In this document: positions 18,477-28,265 of the stretch, in pieces
Position numbering within the stretch: the stretch's first letter is position 1
How the letters are laid out: each line of letters opens with the position of its first letter
Assembly (NCBI GenBank): GCA_029867005.1
Contig: CP123443.1
Location: 372,001-436,000 of the forward strand
Direction: 5' to 3'
Source: Candidatus Haliotispira prima
Lineage (GTDB): Bacteria; Spirochaetota; Spirochaetia; SP-2023
DNA length: 64,000 nt
Made by a program: the position numbers and the translations under genes
Notes under the pieces: model-generated
The model's database searches: none
Told to the model about the DNA's origin: nothing
What the model saw: the letters and a program-made list of their open reading frames with translations, nothing else

Positions 18477-19574
18477 GTGAAGGGACATGTGTATTACCTT
18501 TATAAAGAAAAGGGTGACACCTCCTTTCAGTCGATACGCAAGTTGCAAAAAACGTATGGGTTGAAGAAAGTCGGACACTGCGGGACTTTAGATAAGTTTG
18601 CCGAAGGCTTGCTGATCGTTCTGAGTGGCAATGCGACCAAACTGGCAGGGGCCATTACCGGGCTGGACAAAAGTTACATTGCCGAGATCGAGTTTGGCAA
18701 AGAGACGGATACGCTGGATCCGGATGGCCGAGTGATTGAAGAGGCCGTATTACCGACAGAAGCGGTGATTCGCAGTGCCTTGTCTGCTTGGCTTGCTGAA
18801 ATTGAAGGCCGGGAAGGTCCGGCTGGTAATTCGCATGGAGAATTATGGCAACGTCCTCCGGCATTTTCGGCTATTCACGTTGGCGGTGAGCGTTCGTATA
18901 AGAGGGCTCTGGCGGGAGAGGATATGAGTGCCCTGCCAGAGCGTAAAGTGGCCTTGTATTCCTGTGAAATCCTCCGTTGGGAGGCCCCTATACTACAAGT
19001 AAAGCTACATTGTTCCAAAGGTTTCTACGTCCGTTCGTTCGCCAGAGACCTGGCTCGGCGTTGTGCCTCGGTCGGTCATCTGCGTAGTCTCCTGCGCACT
19101 TCCGTTGGCAGCTTGGGCTTGGACAGGGCCGGAAAGTTGGGCGAGGGGGTCCCTGTCGGGGATTTTATAGATTTGCTATCCCAATTGGAGGGCCGGTTAC
19201 CGTTGGATGTTTGGCGCACGGGCCGAGATGTTTACTGTGAGAGAGAAATGCCAAAAGAAATAGATGGAGAGACGCATGGAGAAATTGGGCTAAAAGATTG
19301 GACCTTATTGCGTCAGGGTCGTATTCCCGGTGATATCTTTCGCGCAGCGTGTGAACGCTATGGCAGAAGCCCGAGCGAAGAAGGAAGGGGAATGCAAGGA
19401 GAGGTGAAAGAGTTTGCCTTGCTGCACCAAAGGCAGATTATAGCTCTGTTTCGCTTCCGGTGGGAAGCAGAGGGCGAGGCCGAGACCTCCGGGCTTGAAG
19501 ACGGTGACGCGGAGGACAAATTGCGTCCTGTACTGAAGTTTTGGCATAATTTCAGCAACGATTGTGAATCGTAG
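18477..19574 (+). CDS. truB: TruB, tRNA pseudouridine-55 synthase
   Basis: 365 residues from a GTG at 18477 with AGAGG at 18467-18471. A TTG at 18432 gives 15 extra residues but has no ribosome-binding site in place. TruB makes pseudouridine 55 in the T loop of tRNAs. The catalytic aspartate lies in VGHCGTLDKFAEGLLIVLSG; the KFAEGLL variant is the spirochaete form. A long C-terminal part beyond the core is also known from Treponema relatives. The 256-nt gap after rbfA holds an 8-bp hairpin (18351-18371) with no T-run. Confidence 0.92.
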   Translation: MKGHVYYLYKEKGDTSFQSIRKLQKTYGLKKVGHCGTLDKFAEGLLIVLSGNATKLAGAITGLDKSYIAEIEFGKETDTLDPDGRVIEEAVLPTEAVIRSALSAWLAEIEGREGPAGNSHGELWQRPPAFSAIHVGGERSYKRALAGEDMSALPERKVALYSCEILRWEAPILQVKLHCSKGFYVRSFARDLARRCASVGHLRSLLRTSVGSLGLDRAGKLGEGVPVGDFIDLLSQLEGRLPLDVWRTGRDVYCEREMPKEIDGETHGEIGLKDWTLLRQGRIPGDIFRAACERYGRSPSEEGRGMQGEVKEFALLHQRQIIALFRFRWEAEGEAETSGLEDGDAEDKLRPVLKFWHNFSNDCES

Positions 19575-19755
19575 GTGCCAAACTGTGGAAAAAATGTCTG
19601 CCTTGATGATGAAAGCGTTCTCTATGTGACAGCCTGGTCTTGCTCAGATGTATTGCTGATGGAGGTTTGAGGTCATGAGATTGTAATGGGACAAAGGGGC
19701 ATCATCGGCACAAGAATTTTTGTACCGGGCCGGAGAATGCTTTATATGTCTCGCG

Positions 19756-19800
19756 TGACAGAAACGGGGCAGCGGATTTACCGCTGCCCCGTTTCTGTCA
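19756..19800. terminator. 20-bp hairpin between convergent truB and rpsD
   Basis: Arms 19756-19775 and 19781-19800 are exact inverted copies with a 5-nt loop. It stands between the ends of two convergent genes, where a shared terminator is expected. No long T-run follows on either side. The 180 nt between truB and this stem show no gene. Confidence 0.65.
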
Positions 19801-19823
19801 CTGGAATCTTGAATTTTATATCC

Positions 19824-20444
19824 CTAGCGAGAATAGTATTCAACGATCATCTGTTCGTTGGCAATGCTGGGTATTTCGTCGCGAGTGGCTTCGCGCTTGA
19901 CATCGCAAAGCAGCTCATCGGACTTCAGTTCCAGCCAGGCGGGAACGCCGCCGGAATTGTGGGCCATGGACTCGCGTACCAGTTTGCGCGACACATCACT
20001 GTCTTTGACGGTGATCTTGTCACCTGCACGCAGGGTCACGGAAGGTATGTCGACGCGGCGGCCATTGATGCAAAGGTGGCCGTGACTCACGATCTGACGG
20101 GCCTGAGCGCGGGAACTGCCCCAACCGAGACGATAAACCACACTGTCAAAGCGGCTTTCGAGCAGGATGAGGAAGTTGTCACCGGTTAGGCCCTGCTTGC
20201 GTTTTTTGGCACGCTGGAAGGTGTTGTAGAATTGTTTTTCGCTTAAGCCATAGCCGTAGCGTAGCTTCTGCTTTTCGACCAGTTGGCGGCCATACTCCGA
20301 GACTTTTTTGCGCGAGCGTTCACCCCGACCCATGCCGGGGCCCTGAGGCTTCTTGCGCAGGAGGCGGTCATATTTGCGATGACCGTAGACATTTGTGCCC
20401 AAGCGGCGCACAATTTTACCACGAGCTTTGGTATTTCGTGCCAT
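19824..20444 (-). CDS. rpsD: 30S ribosomal protein S4
   Basis: 206 residues from MARNTKARGKIVRRLG; the longer open frame upstream (to 20564) is not used, because S4 proteins begin here and AGGAGAG lies about 10 nt before this ATG. S4 is a primary 16S rRNA binder. The S4 RNA-binding domain is clear (LESRFDSVVYRLGW, ARQIVSHGHLCINGRRV). The cysteine zinc finger at the N-terminus of some S4 forms is absent. It is alone here, not in the alpha operon. Confidence 0.96.
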   Translation of the reverse strand: MARNTKARGKIVRRLGTNVYGHRKYDRLLRKKPQGPGMGRGERSRKKVSEYGRQLVEKQKLRYGYGLSEKQFYNTFQRAKKRKQGLTGDNFLILLESRFDSVVYRLGWGSSRAQARQIVSHGHLCINGRRVDIPSVTLRAGDKITVKDSDVSRKLVRESMAHNSGGVPAWLELKSDELLCDVKREATRDEIPSIANEQMIVEYYSR

Positions 20445-20813
20445 AAGAGTTGTACTCTCCTGAATATTATTCCCGTCTTCTTCTGAACTCCCGCAGGTGG
20501 GCAATGCCCTCTGCGCATTCATACTGTTCAGGTTTTCACCAACTGCAAGCAGCCGAAGAGACAAGTGGGACGCAATATAGCCCGGTTATTATTTTTGATC
20601 AAGGTATTGGGCGGACAAGGCCGGCAATCCTGTGAATTCCCGGATTCGGGAAGTACAGCTCCAAAATCGGGCAGAAGTCCTTCAGATAATTTTATAAAGA
20701 ACTCGGAAAGAATTTACAAAGAATTTACAGGCTATGGAGAGTCCTTTTACTTCCATCTTGGGACCGGAGGTTCAAAAGTTGGCAATGAAATAGTCTGTTT
20801 TGTTCTCCGCAGT
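20445..20813. other. Intergenic stretch without a recognisable gene
   Basis: I see the S4 ribosome-binding site and a weak 6-bp hairpin at 20637-20652. Nothing coding is supported on either strand. Confidence 0.5.
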
Positions 20814-22499
20814 TTATTTGGCCGCCTGAGGGGTCTCGGTCTGTTGTATGGTTTGCAGTACTGTGCTGAGTATCCCCAGTTTCTGGCGGTGTTCCCTGAT
20901 TTCGTAGTCCGGTTTGCTGTCGTAGACTAAGCCTCCGCCGCTGCGAACCAGGGTCTGTCGGCTATCAATCCAAGCACTGCGAATCACAATGGCTGAATCG
21001 AAAGAACCATCGTAATTAAAGTAGCCTATACAACCACCATAAAAGCCGCGAGGGCTTTTTTCGTATTGATCAATCAGCTCCATGGCCCGGACTTTTGGGG
21101 CCCCGCTGAGGGTGCCGGCCGGAAACGTTTTGGCGAACAGTTGATAGGGTTTTTTGGCGGGCTGCAATCGGCCTTGAACTTCAGAGACAATGTGCACCAC
21201 GTGAGAAAATACCTCGGGCACAAATTCTTTTACCGTGCGAACGGAGTCCGGTTCGCAATTGGTATATAAATCATTGCGTGCCAAGTCGATCAACATCAAA
21301 TGCTCCGCCCTCTCCTTCGGGTCTTGCAGCAAATCGTCAATAATTTTTTGCAGTTCGCTCTCGCTGAGATTCTCGGCCAGTGGCCGGGTGCCGGCAAGGG
21401 GTTTGATACAGGCAATGCCATCTTGGTAGCGGAGGTGGGTTTCGGGTGAAGAACCGAGAATATGCTGTTCGCCGTCTTTAAGGAAAAACATGTATGGCGA
21501 AGGGTTTTGCTGCCGGAGCAGACGATAGAAGAGCGCGGCCGGCATCGGCGGCCCTTGGCGGCCTATGGAATAGACCACTTGCAGGCCCTCTCCGGCAATT
21601 AATTCCCGGCGCAGTTGCTCAATGGTTTCGCGCTGCTGCTCCTCACTCTGGTCTTCTTGCCATAACCGGCGCGAAAGTTCGGCAGCGAGCTGGGTACTGT
21701 CTGCCGGAACCGATGGCAACATGGCTCCGGGGAACGCATTGTTCAACTTTTCCTGTAGGTCTGCCGTCATTTCCTGTAGTATTTTCTGCCCTTTGTTGTA
21801 GGACTCCGTGATTGTGGTGGCCGTGCCGGGTTGCCCGGCTGAAGGAAGGGGTACGAGGCAGACCGCAAACAAACGTTGGCGGGCATTGTCAATGACAAAA
21901 AAACGCTGCACTTCGTAAAAGAGCATTTCCGGTTGTTGGCCATAGCGTGAAGAGGGGGTACTGAGTTGTTTCAGTTCCCGGCGCAGCACACCCATGTGTC
22001 GCACAGATTCGTAGCTGAACATGCCGACCAAGCCGCCCTGAAATCCTTGCCACTTCGGGTGGTGGATCGAATTGGAAGGGGGCAGGGGCAAAACCCGGAT
22101 GGGCCGGGGCCTGTCTATGCTGTGCCGGAACAGCAGGTCAAAGGGGCTCTCTTTACTATCTTTGTTTAGGCAGCTTTCCGGGCCCGCCTTGCCGTCACCG
22201 GATTCCTGACCTCTCGGATATTCTTGGAGCCATAGCTCCGTGCTGCCGTCTTCCCGGGCCAGGCAACGAAATCTGCGCTCCATTTGGCAGGCAAAAAAAG
22301 AATAGCGCGAAATGGTCTTTTCCGCTGTGGCACTTTCCAGCAGGAAGAATTGTTCCTCGTGTTGCAGTGCTGTCAGAATCGTCATTGGGTTGATACAGTC
22401 GAAGTTCAGGGGGCAACTGATCTGGGCGTGGGTCGCTCCCGGATTTTGCAGCACACTTTCACTGAAGCGTTCTGAGGAGGGATAACAGGGTAGCTCCAC
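20814..22499 (-). CDS. Chorismate-binding enzyme, TrpE/PabB family
   Basis: 561 residues. The C-terminal chorismate-binding domain shows KPLAGTRPLAE, HLMLIDLARNDL, TFPAGTLSGAPKVRAMELI and GFYGGCIGYF. The N-terminal part (LLESATAEKTISRYSFF) resembles anthranilate synthase component I, which would make anthranilate from chorismate for tryptophan. Aminodeoxychorismate synthase (PabB, folate route) is close in sequence, and no trpG/pabA or trp gene is nearby to decide. The gene stands alone between recR and rpsD. Confidence 0.85.
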   Translation of the reverse strand: MELPCYPSSERFSESVLQNPGATHAQISCPLNFDCINPMTILTALQHEEQFFLLESATAEKTISRYSFFACQMERRFRCLAREDGSTELWLQEYPRGQESGDGKAGPESCLNKDSKESPFDLLFRHSIDRPRPIRVLPLPPSNSIHHPKWQGFQGGLVGMFSYESVRHMGVLRRELKQLSTPSSRYGQQPEMLFYEVQRFFVIDNARQRLFAVCLVPLPSAGQPGTATTITESYNKGQKILQEMTADLQEKLNNAFPGAMLPSVPADSTQLAAELSRRLWQEDQSEEQQRETIEQLRRELIAGEGLQVVYSIGRQGPPMPAALFYRLLRQQNPSPYMFFLKDGEQHILGSSPETHLRYQDGIACIKPLAGTRPLAENLSESELQKIIDDLLQDPKERAEHLMLIDLARNDLYTNCEPDSVRTVKEFVPEVFSHVVHIVSEVQGRLQPAKKPYQLFAKTFPAGTLSGAPKVRAMELIDQYEKSPRGFYGGCIGYFNYDGSFDSAIVIRSAWIDSRQTLVRSGGGLVYDSKPDYEIREHRQKLGILSTVLQTIQQTETPQAAK

Positions 22500-22602
22500 G
22501 ATAGATCTCCCGGATCCTCCCGGTTTAAATGGTTGGGGAAGGCCCTTGATTCATTTTAATTTACTTTCATTTGTTTGAGTAGCAGAGGAAGAAAAAAAGC
22601 GG

Positions 22603-23229
22603 CTACAGGCGATAGCGGCTTTCCAAGGCGCGGGCGACACTCAGACGGTCGGCATATTCCAAGTCTCCCCCCACCGGCAGTCCGGAAGCGATGCGGCTTA
22701 CGGCAAGCGGCCCGCCATTAGTTTGAAGTGCCGCCAGTTGTTGTTTGATATATATCGCTGTAGCATCGCCTTCGAGGGTGGGGTTTGTGGCCAGGATCAC
22801 TTCGCGAAAGCCCTGATTCCGGATGCGCTCCAGCAGCCGGTGAATGCCCAATTGCTCCGGGCCAATACCATCAATTGGTGAGAGTGTGCCGTGCAACACT
22901 TGGTAGTACCCGTCAAAAGTCTGCGCTCCCTCAATAGTATAGAGGTCCCGAATGTTTTCCACAATGCAGAGTTTCTCGGGGTTGCGCTGCGGATTTAGAC
23001 AAACCGTACAGAATTGGTTTTCTGTCTCTGTTTCCCGGGTGACTTCCATGTAATTGCCACAGTTGGGGCAGTGCTGAATTTGTTCGTGCAGCTCTTGGAG
23101 GCTCTGGCCCAAGTGTTGGGCCAACTCGGGCCCGGAATTGAGAATGTGAAAGACGATGCGGGCCGCACTTTTGCGGCCAATTCCCGGCAGGCCGGAAAAC
23201 TGACGGATCAGCGGATCGAGCGGGTTCAC
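22603..23229 (-). CDS. recR: RecR recombination mediator
   Basis: 208 residues. RecR works with RecF/RecO to load RecA at gaps. It shows the helix-hairpin-helix PGIGRKSAARIVFHIL, the zinc finger CPNCGNYMEV with CTVCLN, and the Toprim domain (CIVENIRDLYTIE). It is the last gene of the conserved dnaX-ybaB-recR cluster. Confidence 0.96.
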   Translation of the reverse strand: MNPLDPLIRQFSGLPGIGRKSAARIVFHILNSGPELAQHLGQSLQELHEQIQHCPNCGNYMEVTRETETENQFCTVCLNPQRNPEKLCIVENIRDLYTIEGAQTFDGYYQVLHGTLSPIDGIGPEQLGIHRLLERIRNQGFREVILATNPTLEGDATAIYIKQQLAALQTNGGPLAVSRIASGLPVGGDLEYADRLSVARALESRYRL

Positions 23230-23325
23230 GAGCAGGCCTGAGCGGGGATTGGTTGGGGCATCTTTTGTTGAGGTATCTTTCGTTGGAGCATCTTAGGAGT
23301 CTAGGACCAAATGTCGGCGATCGAC

Positions 23326-23625
23326 TCAGGAACCACTGCCAAACATGCCCATCATGGGGTTGAACTGAGATTGAATTTTTTGCTTGATTTTATTTTGGGC
23401 ATCTGTGACGGCTGAAGCCACCAATTGCTCCAGCATCTCCACATCGCGAGGATCCACGGCAAGGGGGTCAATTTTGACGCTTTGAACTTCCATGGCACCA
23501 TTGAAGGTCACCAAGACCAGTTCACCGCCGGCAGAACCTGTGGCACTCAGAGTTTGTAGTTGGTTTTGCAACTCGTTGATATTGCTTTTTAGGTTGGCTT
23601 GTTGCAACAGTTCCAAGGGATTCAT
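23326..23625 (-). CDS. ybaB: YbaB/EbfC nucleoid-associated protein
   Basis: 99 residues, the usual size. The core GELVLVTFNGAMEVQSVKIDP is the family signature, followed by an alpha-helical C-terminus rich in Lys and Gln. It binds DNA as a dimer and sits between dnaX and recR as in most bacteria. Confidence 0.93.
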   Translation of the reverse strand: MNPLELLQQANLKSNINELQNQLQTLSATGSAGGELVLVTFNGAMEVQSVKIDPLAVDPRDVEMLEQLVASAVTDAQNKIKQKIQSQFNPMMGMFGSGS

Positions 23626-23844
23626 GGAACCTCCAATCTTTAGGTTGGCTCTAAGAGGTTCTCAACGTTTTCCGATTTCCCGTGGAGAATTAATGGAGCA
23701 TCAAGGGGTAATTAATCAAGCATCGAGGGAATGCCGCGTGGCTCATCCTCTGCGAAGTCCGTATCCGGAGATTTTTGAGGAGGAGGCCCTTCCTATACCA
23801 ATGTTCGGAAGGCGCGGGGTTTAGCTGTAGACCTTCCGCCGATT

Positions 23845-26000
23845 TTATAGCTCTGTTTGGTCTTTCCGGTCGGTGGTTTTGCCCAAACGTACTTCTGTGA
23901 CCTTTGCCAGTAAGACTTTTTGCAGAATCTGTAGGTCTGGTGGCAGCTGAGAGTAGTCGTCGATAAGTTGCTCCGATAGCACCTGTAACTGCTCCCGGGA
24001 GTCTCCGGGTTCTGCTTGCTCTGTCTGTTCTGTCTGTTCTGCCTGTTCGGTCTGTCCTGCCGAAGGGGAAGCTTGGGAAGGAGGAGCTTGAGGCGGATTT
24101 GCCGGTGCTGTATTCGTTTTCTGTTCGTTTGTTTTTTGCCTGTCCGTTTCCTCTGTTGTCTCCTTGTTGGGAGGATTGCTGTCGGGTTTGTTTGAGTACT
24201 CTTCCGGCTCTTGCTTTGCCGTCAGCTTGTCCGGGCTCGTACCCTCCGTTGTGGTTGGGCCGGAGACCGGGGACCGGAGAGGTCGTTTTTGTTCCGGGCT
24301 TTTCAGGCTTTCCGGAGTTTTCGGGATTTCTTGGGTGGCAGCTATTTCCGATGCAGTTTCTGATGGGGGATAGGTTTGTTCCTGCCACTGTTGAGGGGGG
24401 TTGTCGCGCCGGTTGAGAAAACTCAGCTTGGAGATTGGCGAAATGGGGGTTGGTTCCAGTGCCTTTTGAAAAAAGCGCAGCAGCAGACTGTTGCTAAGCT
24501 TCATTCGCTCCTGCACTTGGGTGTCACTTAGGGTAATGCTGAGCGACTTGGTTTCCGGTTGCCAAGTCCAGCAGGCTTCGGCCAGAAAGTTGGCCAACTG
24601 TGGTTGACTCTTCTTCAACGGTTGGATAACGGAGTGCCGGAATTCCCGGTCCACGTTGGAACATTCGGCAAGAGACAGGCCGGAATGTGGCGGTGCCTGT
24701 GTATTTGTGTGTATGTCAGGTGGTGGATTTTGATGGGCCGTATCGTCAGGTGGCGTTACAGAAACTAGGCAATCAGAGTTTTTTTTTTGTCGCCGGCTAT
24801 TTCTGCCGTCGGACTTTCATGCTGACCGTCGTAATCGGGCAGTCCTTCCTGGAGCCGATTGGTCAATTCTTCCAAGCGTTGCAATTGGCGGGTTCCGGAC
24901 CTGTAGTAATGCAGTTGGGAGAGCTCAAAGAGTAACAGCTCCAGTTCAAAGTGCTCATTGATGGAATAGCGCAAGTTGCGGTACAGGGTAAAACAGCGTT
25001 CCAGAATATGGCAGAGTTGTTCGCGGTCCCAGCTTTGCAGAGCTTTGGGACTGTAGTGGTCAGACGGATAGGGGAGGAGTAACAGGAGTTGTTGCTCATT
25101 CAAGCCGCTTTGCAGCAGCAACAGTGCCCGCAGATAATCACACAAGTCGACCAATAGCTGTTCGAGTGAAGTGCCGCCATTGATTATCTGTTGGTACAGG
25201 TCGATGGCGGTTTCCAGATTTTCGTCAATCAGAGCGTCACAGAGCTTGCTCAGTTGGTCTACAGCAATCAGACCCATTTTTTGTCGGATCAGTTCCAGCG
25301 TTAGGGGTTGCCCGGCACAGAAGGAGATCACTTGGTCAAACAGGGTATAGGCATCACGCATGGAGCCTTTGGCCTCGCGGGCCACCCAGATCAGTGCCTC
25401 ATTGCGGTACTCCAAGCCAATCTCCGCACAGGCTTCTGCCAAGTTTTGTCGGATCTGTTCCAGTGATACCAAGTGGAAGTTGTAGTGTTGACATCGGCTG
25501 CGCACCGTCAACGGCACTTTGTGGATTTCGGTGGTGGCAAAGATGAATACAATGTATTCGGGGGGCTCTTCAATGGTCTTCAGCAGCGCGTTGAAGGCAC
25601 TGTTGGAGAGCATGTGGACCTCGTCAATGATAAATATTTTGTAGCGCGAGCTGCCGGGAGCGTACAAAACTTCGTCCTTGATTTCGCGGATGTCATCCAC
25701 ACCGGTGTGCGAGGCTCCGTCAATTTCGATGACATCCATGGCTTTGCCACCGAGAATGTCCCGGCAGTTGGAACATTCGCCGCAGGGTGTACCGGTGGGC
25801 CCTTGTTCGCAGTTTAGGGCACGGGCCAGGATACGTGCGGCAGAGGTCTTGCCGACTCCACGGGGCCCCGAAAACAGGTAGGCATGGGCAATGTGTCCGC
25901 TGTTAAGGGCGTTGTGCAGGGTCTGCTGCACAAAGCTCTGGCCTGAAAGTTGTTTCAGGTTTTGCGGGCGACGCCGGGTTGCGGTTACTTGGTATTCCAT
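23845..26000 (-). CDS. dnaX: DnaX, DNA polymerase III clamp-loader subunit, with -1 frameshift (gamma/tau)
   Basis: The zero frame gives 411 residues (24765-26000) starting MEYQVTATRRRPQNL. A longer frame reaches 26186, but the family starts here. It has Walker A GPRGVGKTSA, the zinc module CGECSNC, Walker B IIDEVHM and the SRC sensor, which is gamma. At 24779-24788 ten A residues stand in the message. The zero frame stops four codons later, whereas the -1 frame is open for 311 more codons to 23845 and encodes a Pro/Gln/Thr-rich linker and a helical C-terminal domain like that of tau. Slippage would give about 718 residues. Both products are expected; the frameshifted one is inferred. Confidence 0.9.
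24779..24788 (-). promoter_or_regulatory. A10 slippery tract in dnaX
   Basis: The coding strand reads GGCGAC, then ten A, then CTCTGATTGCCTAG. A one-base backward slip (or one extra A added in transcription) moves into the open tau frame. Thermus dnaX uses a similar A-run with transcriptional slippage; E. coli uses AAAAAAG with ribosomal slippage. I see no strong downstream hairpin. Confidence 0.75.
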
Positions 26001-26519
26001 GAATTCGTCAGTGAGTTTTGGGCTTTGGTCGGAAGGTAGGGCTCTACCTTGTCTGAGTTGTGGCGGGAATTGTAGCGTAGCTAGGGGGCGGAGGTAAAGG
26101 GGTCGGTATCTGTTCTTTTGACCGTAGTCATGATGGAGAACAGACCAATAGCTCCGTAAATTACGATGCGGAGATTTCTCTGTCAAAAGTTATGGCCTGA
26201 TCTTTCGCGGGGATTGATTCAGGCAGGAACTGATTCCATGTTTAGGTAGAGACTGGATAAATGGCAGGTAGCCAAAAATCTGTTTGCCGTATTTTTTTGT
26301 CGATTGGTCTGTCAGTTTGGAGGGAGTTGTTTCCTACTACTTCTTTGTCTCATATTTGTAGTATCGTGAGACAAGAAACATTTCGCATAGCTTGCCGAAA
26401 AGAGGCAGGCAGTTGGGGAATTTGCCCGAACAAACGAGCTAGGATATGCAGGTAAACGGAAGAGGGTATTTTATGTCCCCCGACTCTACTGCTATTACGG
26501 GGCCTGCTTTGGTTGTGCA
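26001..26519. other. Intergenic stretch between dnaX and the defence island
   Basis: No convincing gene or RNA. Short open frames here have no ribosome-binding sites and no recognisable motifs. It marks the change from the core dnaX cluster to decayed island sequence. Confidence 0.5.
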
Positions 26520-26769
26520 GAAGCTTCCCAAGCGGAGGAAACAATGCAGCAGCTTGCCTATGAGTATATAGTCAATGGCAAAAGTGCTATTGGCCGGGTC
26601 GTGGAGCGTCAGGGCGTGAGTGCTCACAAAGACATTGGTATCAGCTAATGATGCGAACGATTGGGCGGGGGACAGAGAGGTGGGGAATCCTTATCCGCTG
26701 CTATTGTTGCATGGTGTTATTGGCCTGAGGATGGAGACTTTGGGTATTGTAGAAAGTTGCCAAACCGGG
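26520..26769 (+). pseudogene. Remnant of a helicase/methylase-type (type ISP-like) restriction enzyme
   Basis: Two frames together match the C-terminal end of large DEAD-box restriction enzymes. The first (through 26646) reads AYEYIVNGKSAIGRVVERQG and ends in a stop. The second (from 26620) continues with NDANDWAGDREVGNPYPL and GLRMETLGIVES. In that family the same order is a YVVNGKSAIEW-type motif, then NDPNDW, then a helix with SLETMKIV. Only about 80 residues are left and the frame is broken, so it is a relic. The recognition is from memory of the family. Confidence 0.55.
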
Positions 26770-26961
26770 ATTTGGGGTAAAACAAGAGCCTTGTTATTAG
26801 CCACCGGGGAGGGGGTAACAGTGTAATTATTATATTTTGACACTGTTGCAAAAAATATAATACCACTACAATAACTTGTTTTTTTCCGGAAAACGGATAT
26901 AGTTGTATTATTATCTAAGGCCCTGAATGGTATTTATATCATTGTATAGGAATGAATTAAG

Positions 26962-28260
26962 GTGATTATTGATTACAAAGTAGAGAATTTCCTTAGCATT
27001 TATGAGCCTGTGGAGTTCTCTCTTGAACCCCTTCAAAATAAAGCCGAGCTCCCAGCGCATACTATGGAAACCCCGTTTGCGGGGGTTCCACAGCTAATGC
27101 GTGCCGCAGCCTTTTACGGCCCAAACGCATCCGGTAAAACTTCTCTATTTCGGAGTTTAGCATACCTCAAAGATCTTCTGCTAAATACTATGAGTCATAA
27201 AAAAGATGAGCCTTGGCCCAATGAACGGAACCAATTCCGAGGGCAAGAAGACCCTAGTGATTTTCACATTTATTTTATTGCACAGCAAGATGATGGAACT
27301 GATATGTTGTTTGATTATCAGTTGATCATTTTTCCGGAGTATGTTGAATACGAATGTCTGAAAGTCATACAGAGGAAAGCAGACAGTAAGCGTGCCACAC
27401 CGGAAAATATCTGGCTGAAACGCGAATACGGGCAAAGCCCCAAAGAGTTTACCATTGCGGACGAAATCTTATCTGAGGAAGTAAAACAGCATCCTAATCT
27501 AAAAAATATTTGGCTGGAAGACTTGAATCCCAATCAACTTTTAGTCGCTTTTTTAGAGAATAAAAAAAGTATCGTTGCATTAGATCCGTTTATAAAATGG
27601 TGGAAAGAACAATTCAACCCCAATTTTTGGCACGATTTAGGCGCAGCCAGTTTTCATATGCCATATTCTATTATGAAAATCAGTGCGGATCATTTTGGAA
27701 ATACCGGTCAATTAGAGCACGATAAAAAAATGATATTAGATTTTTATCGGATTATTGGTTCTGATATTATTGACATTCGCTTAGAAGAAACCGAGCAGGA
27801 AAATTCGGACAAAAAGAGCTTCCAGATTGAGCTTTTACACGAACGAGATGGTTCTCAATTTTGGCTGGAGCTAAAGGAAGAGTCTGCGGGAACACATATC
27901 TGGTTTAACCTTGCGTTACTGGTGAAAAGCAAGCTGAAAAATAGTGGTGTTTTGTGCATAGACGAAATTGACCGCAGCCTGCATCCTGCTCTGACCCGTC
28001 ACCTAATTAATTTCTTCAATACACCTGAAAGTAATACGGGAAACGCCCAACTGCTCTTTACAGCCCACGATGTTCAATTGATGGATCGAAACCTGTTGCA
28101 GCCGGAGCAGGTCTATTTGTTGAACAATTCCAAGAATAAAAAAGGTACTGAGATCTATTGTATAGGGAACTATAAACTTAAAAATGACAGGGATTTTTTG
28201 TATTATCAAAATTATCTGCGCGGAGATTTTGAATCTGTCCCGGAAATATTACACGAGTAG
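26962..28260 (+). CDS. AAA ATPase of the RloA/AbiLi type
   Basis: 432 residues with an N-terminal SMC-like start (IIDYKVENFLSI), Walker A FYGPNASGKTSLF (about 50-62) and, near the end, LCIDEIDRSLHP as signature and Walker B. This is the overcoming-lysogenization/AAA_15 class of ATPases found in abortive-infection pairs. The next gene, 5 nt downstream, is an rloB homologue, and AbiLi-AbiLii/RloA-RloB pairs are a known phage-defence arrangement. Its start is a GTG at 26962 with AAGG about 5 nt before. Confidence 0.8.
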   Translation: MIIDYKVENFLSIYEPVEFSLEPLQNKAELPAHTMETPFAGVPQLMRAAAFYGPNASGKTSLFRSLAYLKDLLLNTMSHKKDEPWPNERNQFRGQEDPSDFHIYFIAQQDDGTDMLFDYQLIIFPEYVEYECLKVIQRKADSKRATPENIWLKREYGQSPKEFTIADEILSEEVKQHPNLKNIWLEDLNPNQLLVAFLENKKSIVALDPFIKWWKEQFNPNFWHDLGAASFHMPYSIMKISADHFGNTGQLEHDKKMILDFYRIIGSDIIDIRLEETEQENSDKKSFQIELLHERDGSQFWLELKEESAGTHIWFNLALLVKSKLKNSGVLCIDEIDRSLHPALTRHLINFFNTPESNTGNAQLLFTAHDVQLMDRNLLQPEQVYLLNNSKNKKGTEIYCIGNYKLKNDRDFLYYQNYLRGDFESVPEILHE

Positions 28261-28265
28261 CCTAT

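Noticed and set aside
23690-24388. 232-codon minus-strand open frame overlapping the dnaX tail
   Set aside because: It is a shadow frame of the low-complexity tau linker; the dnaX -1 frame joins an established domain and is favoured.
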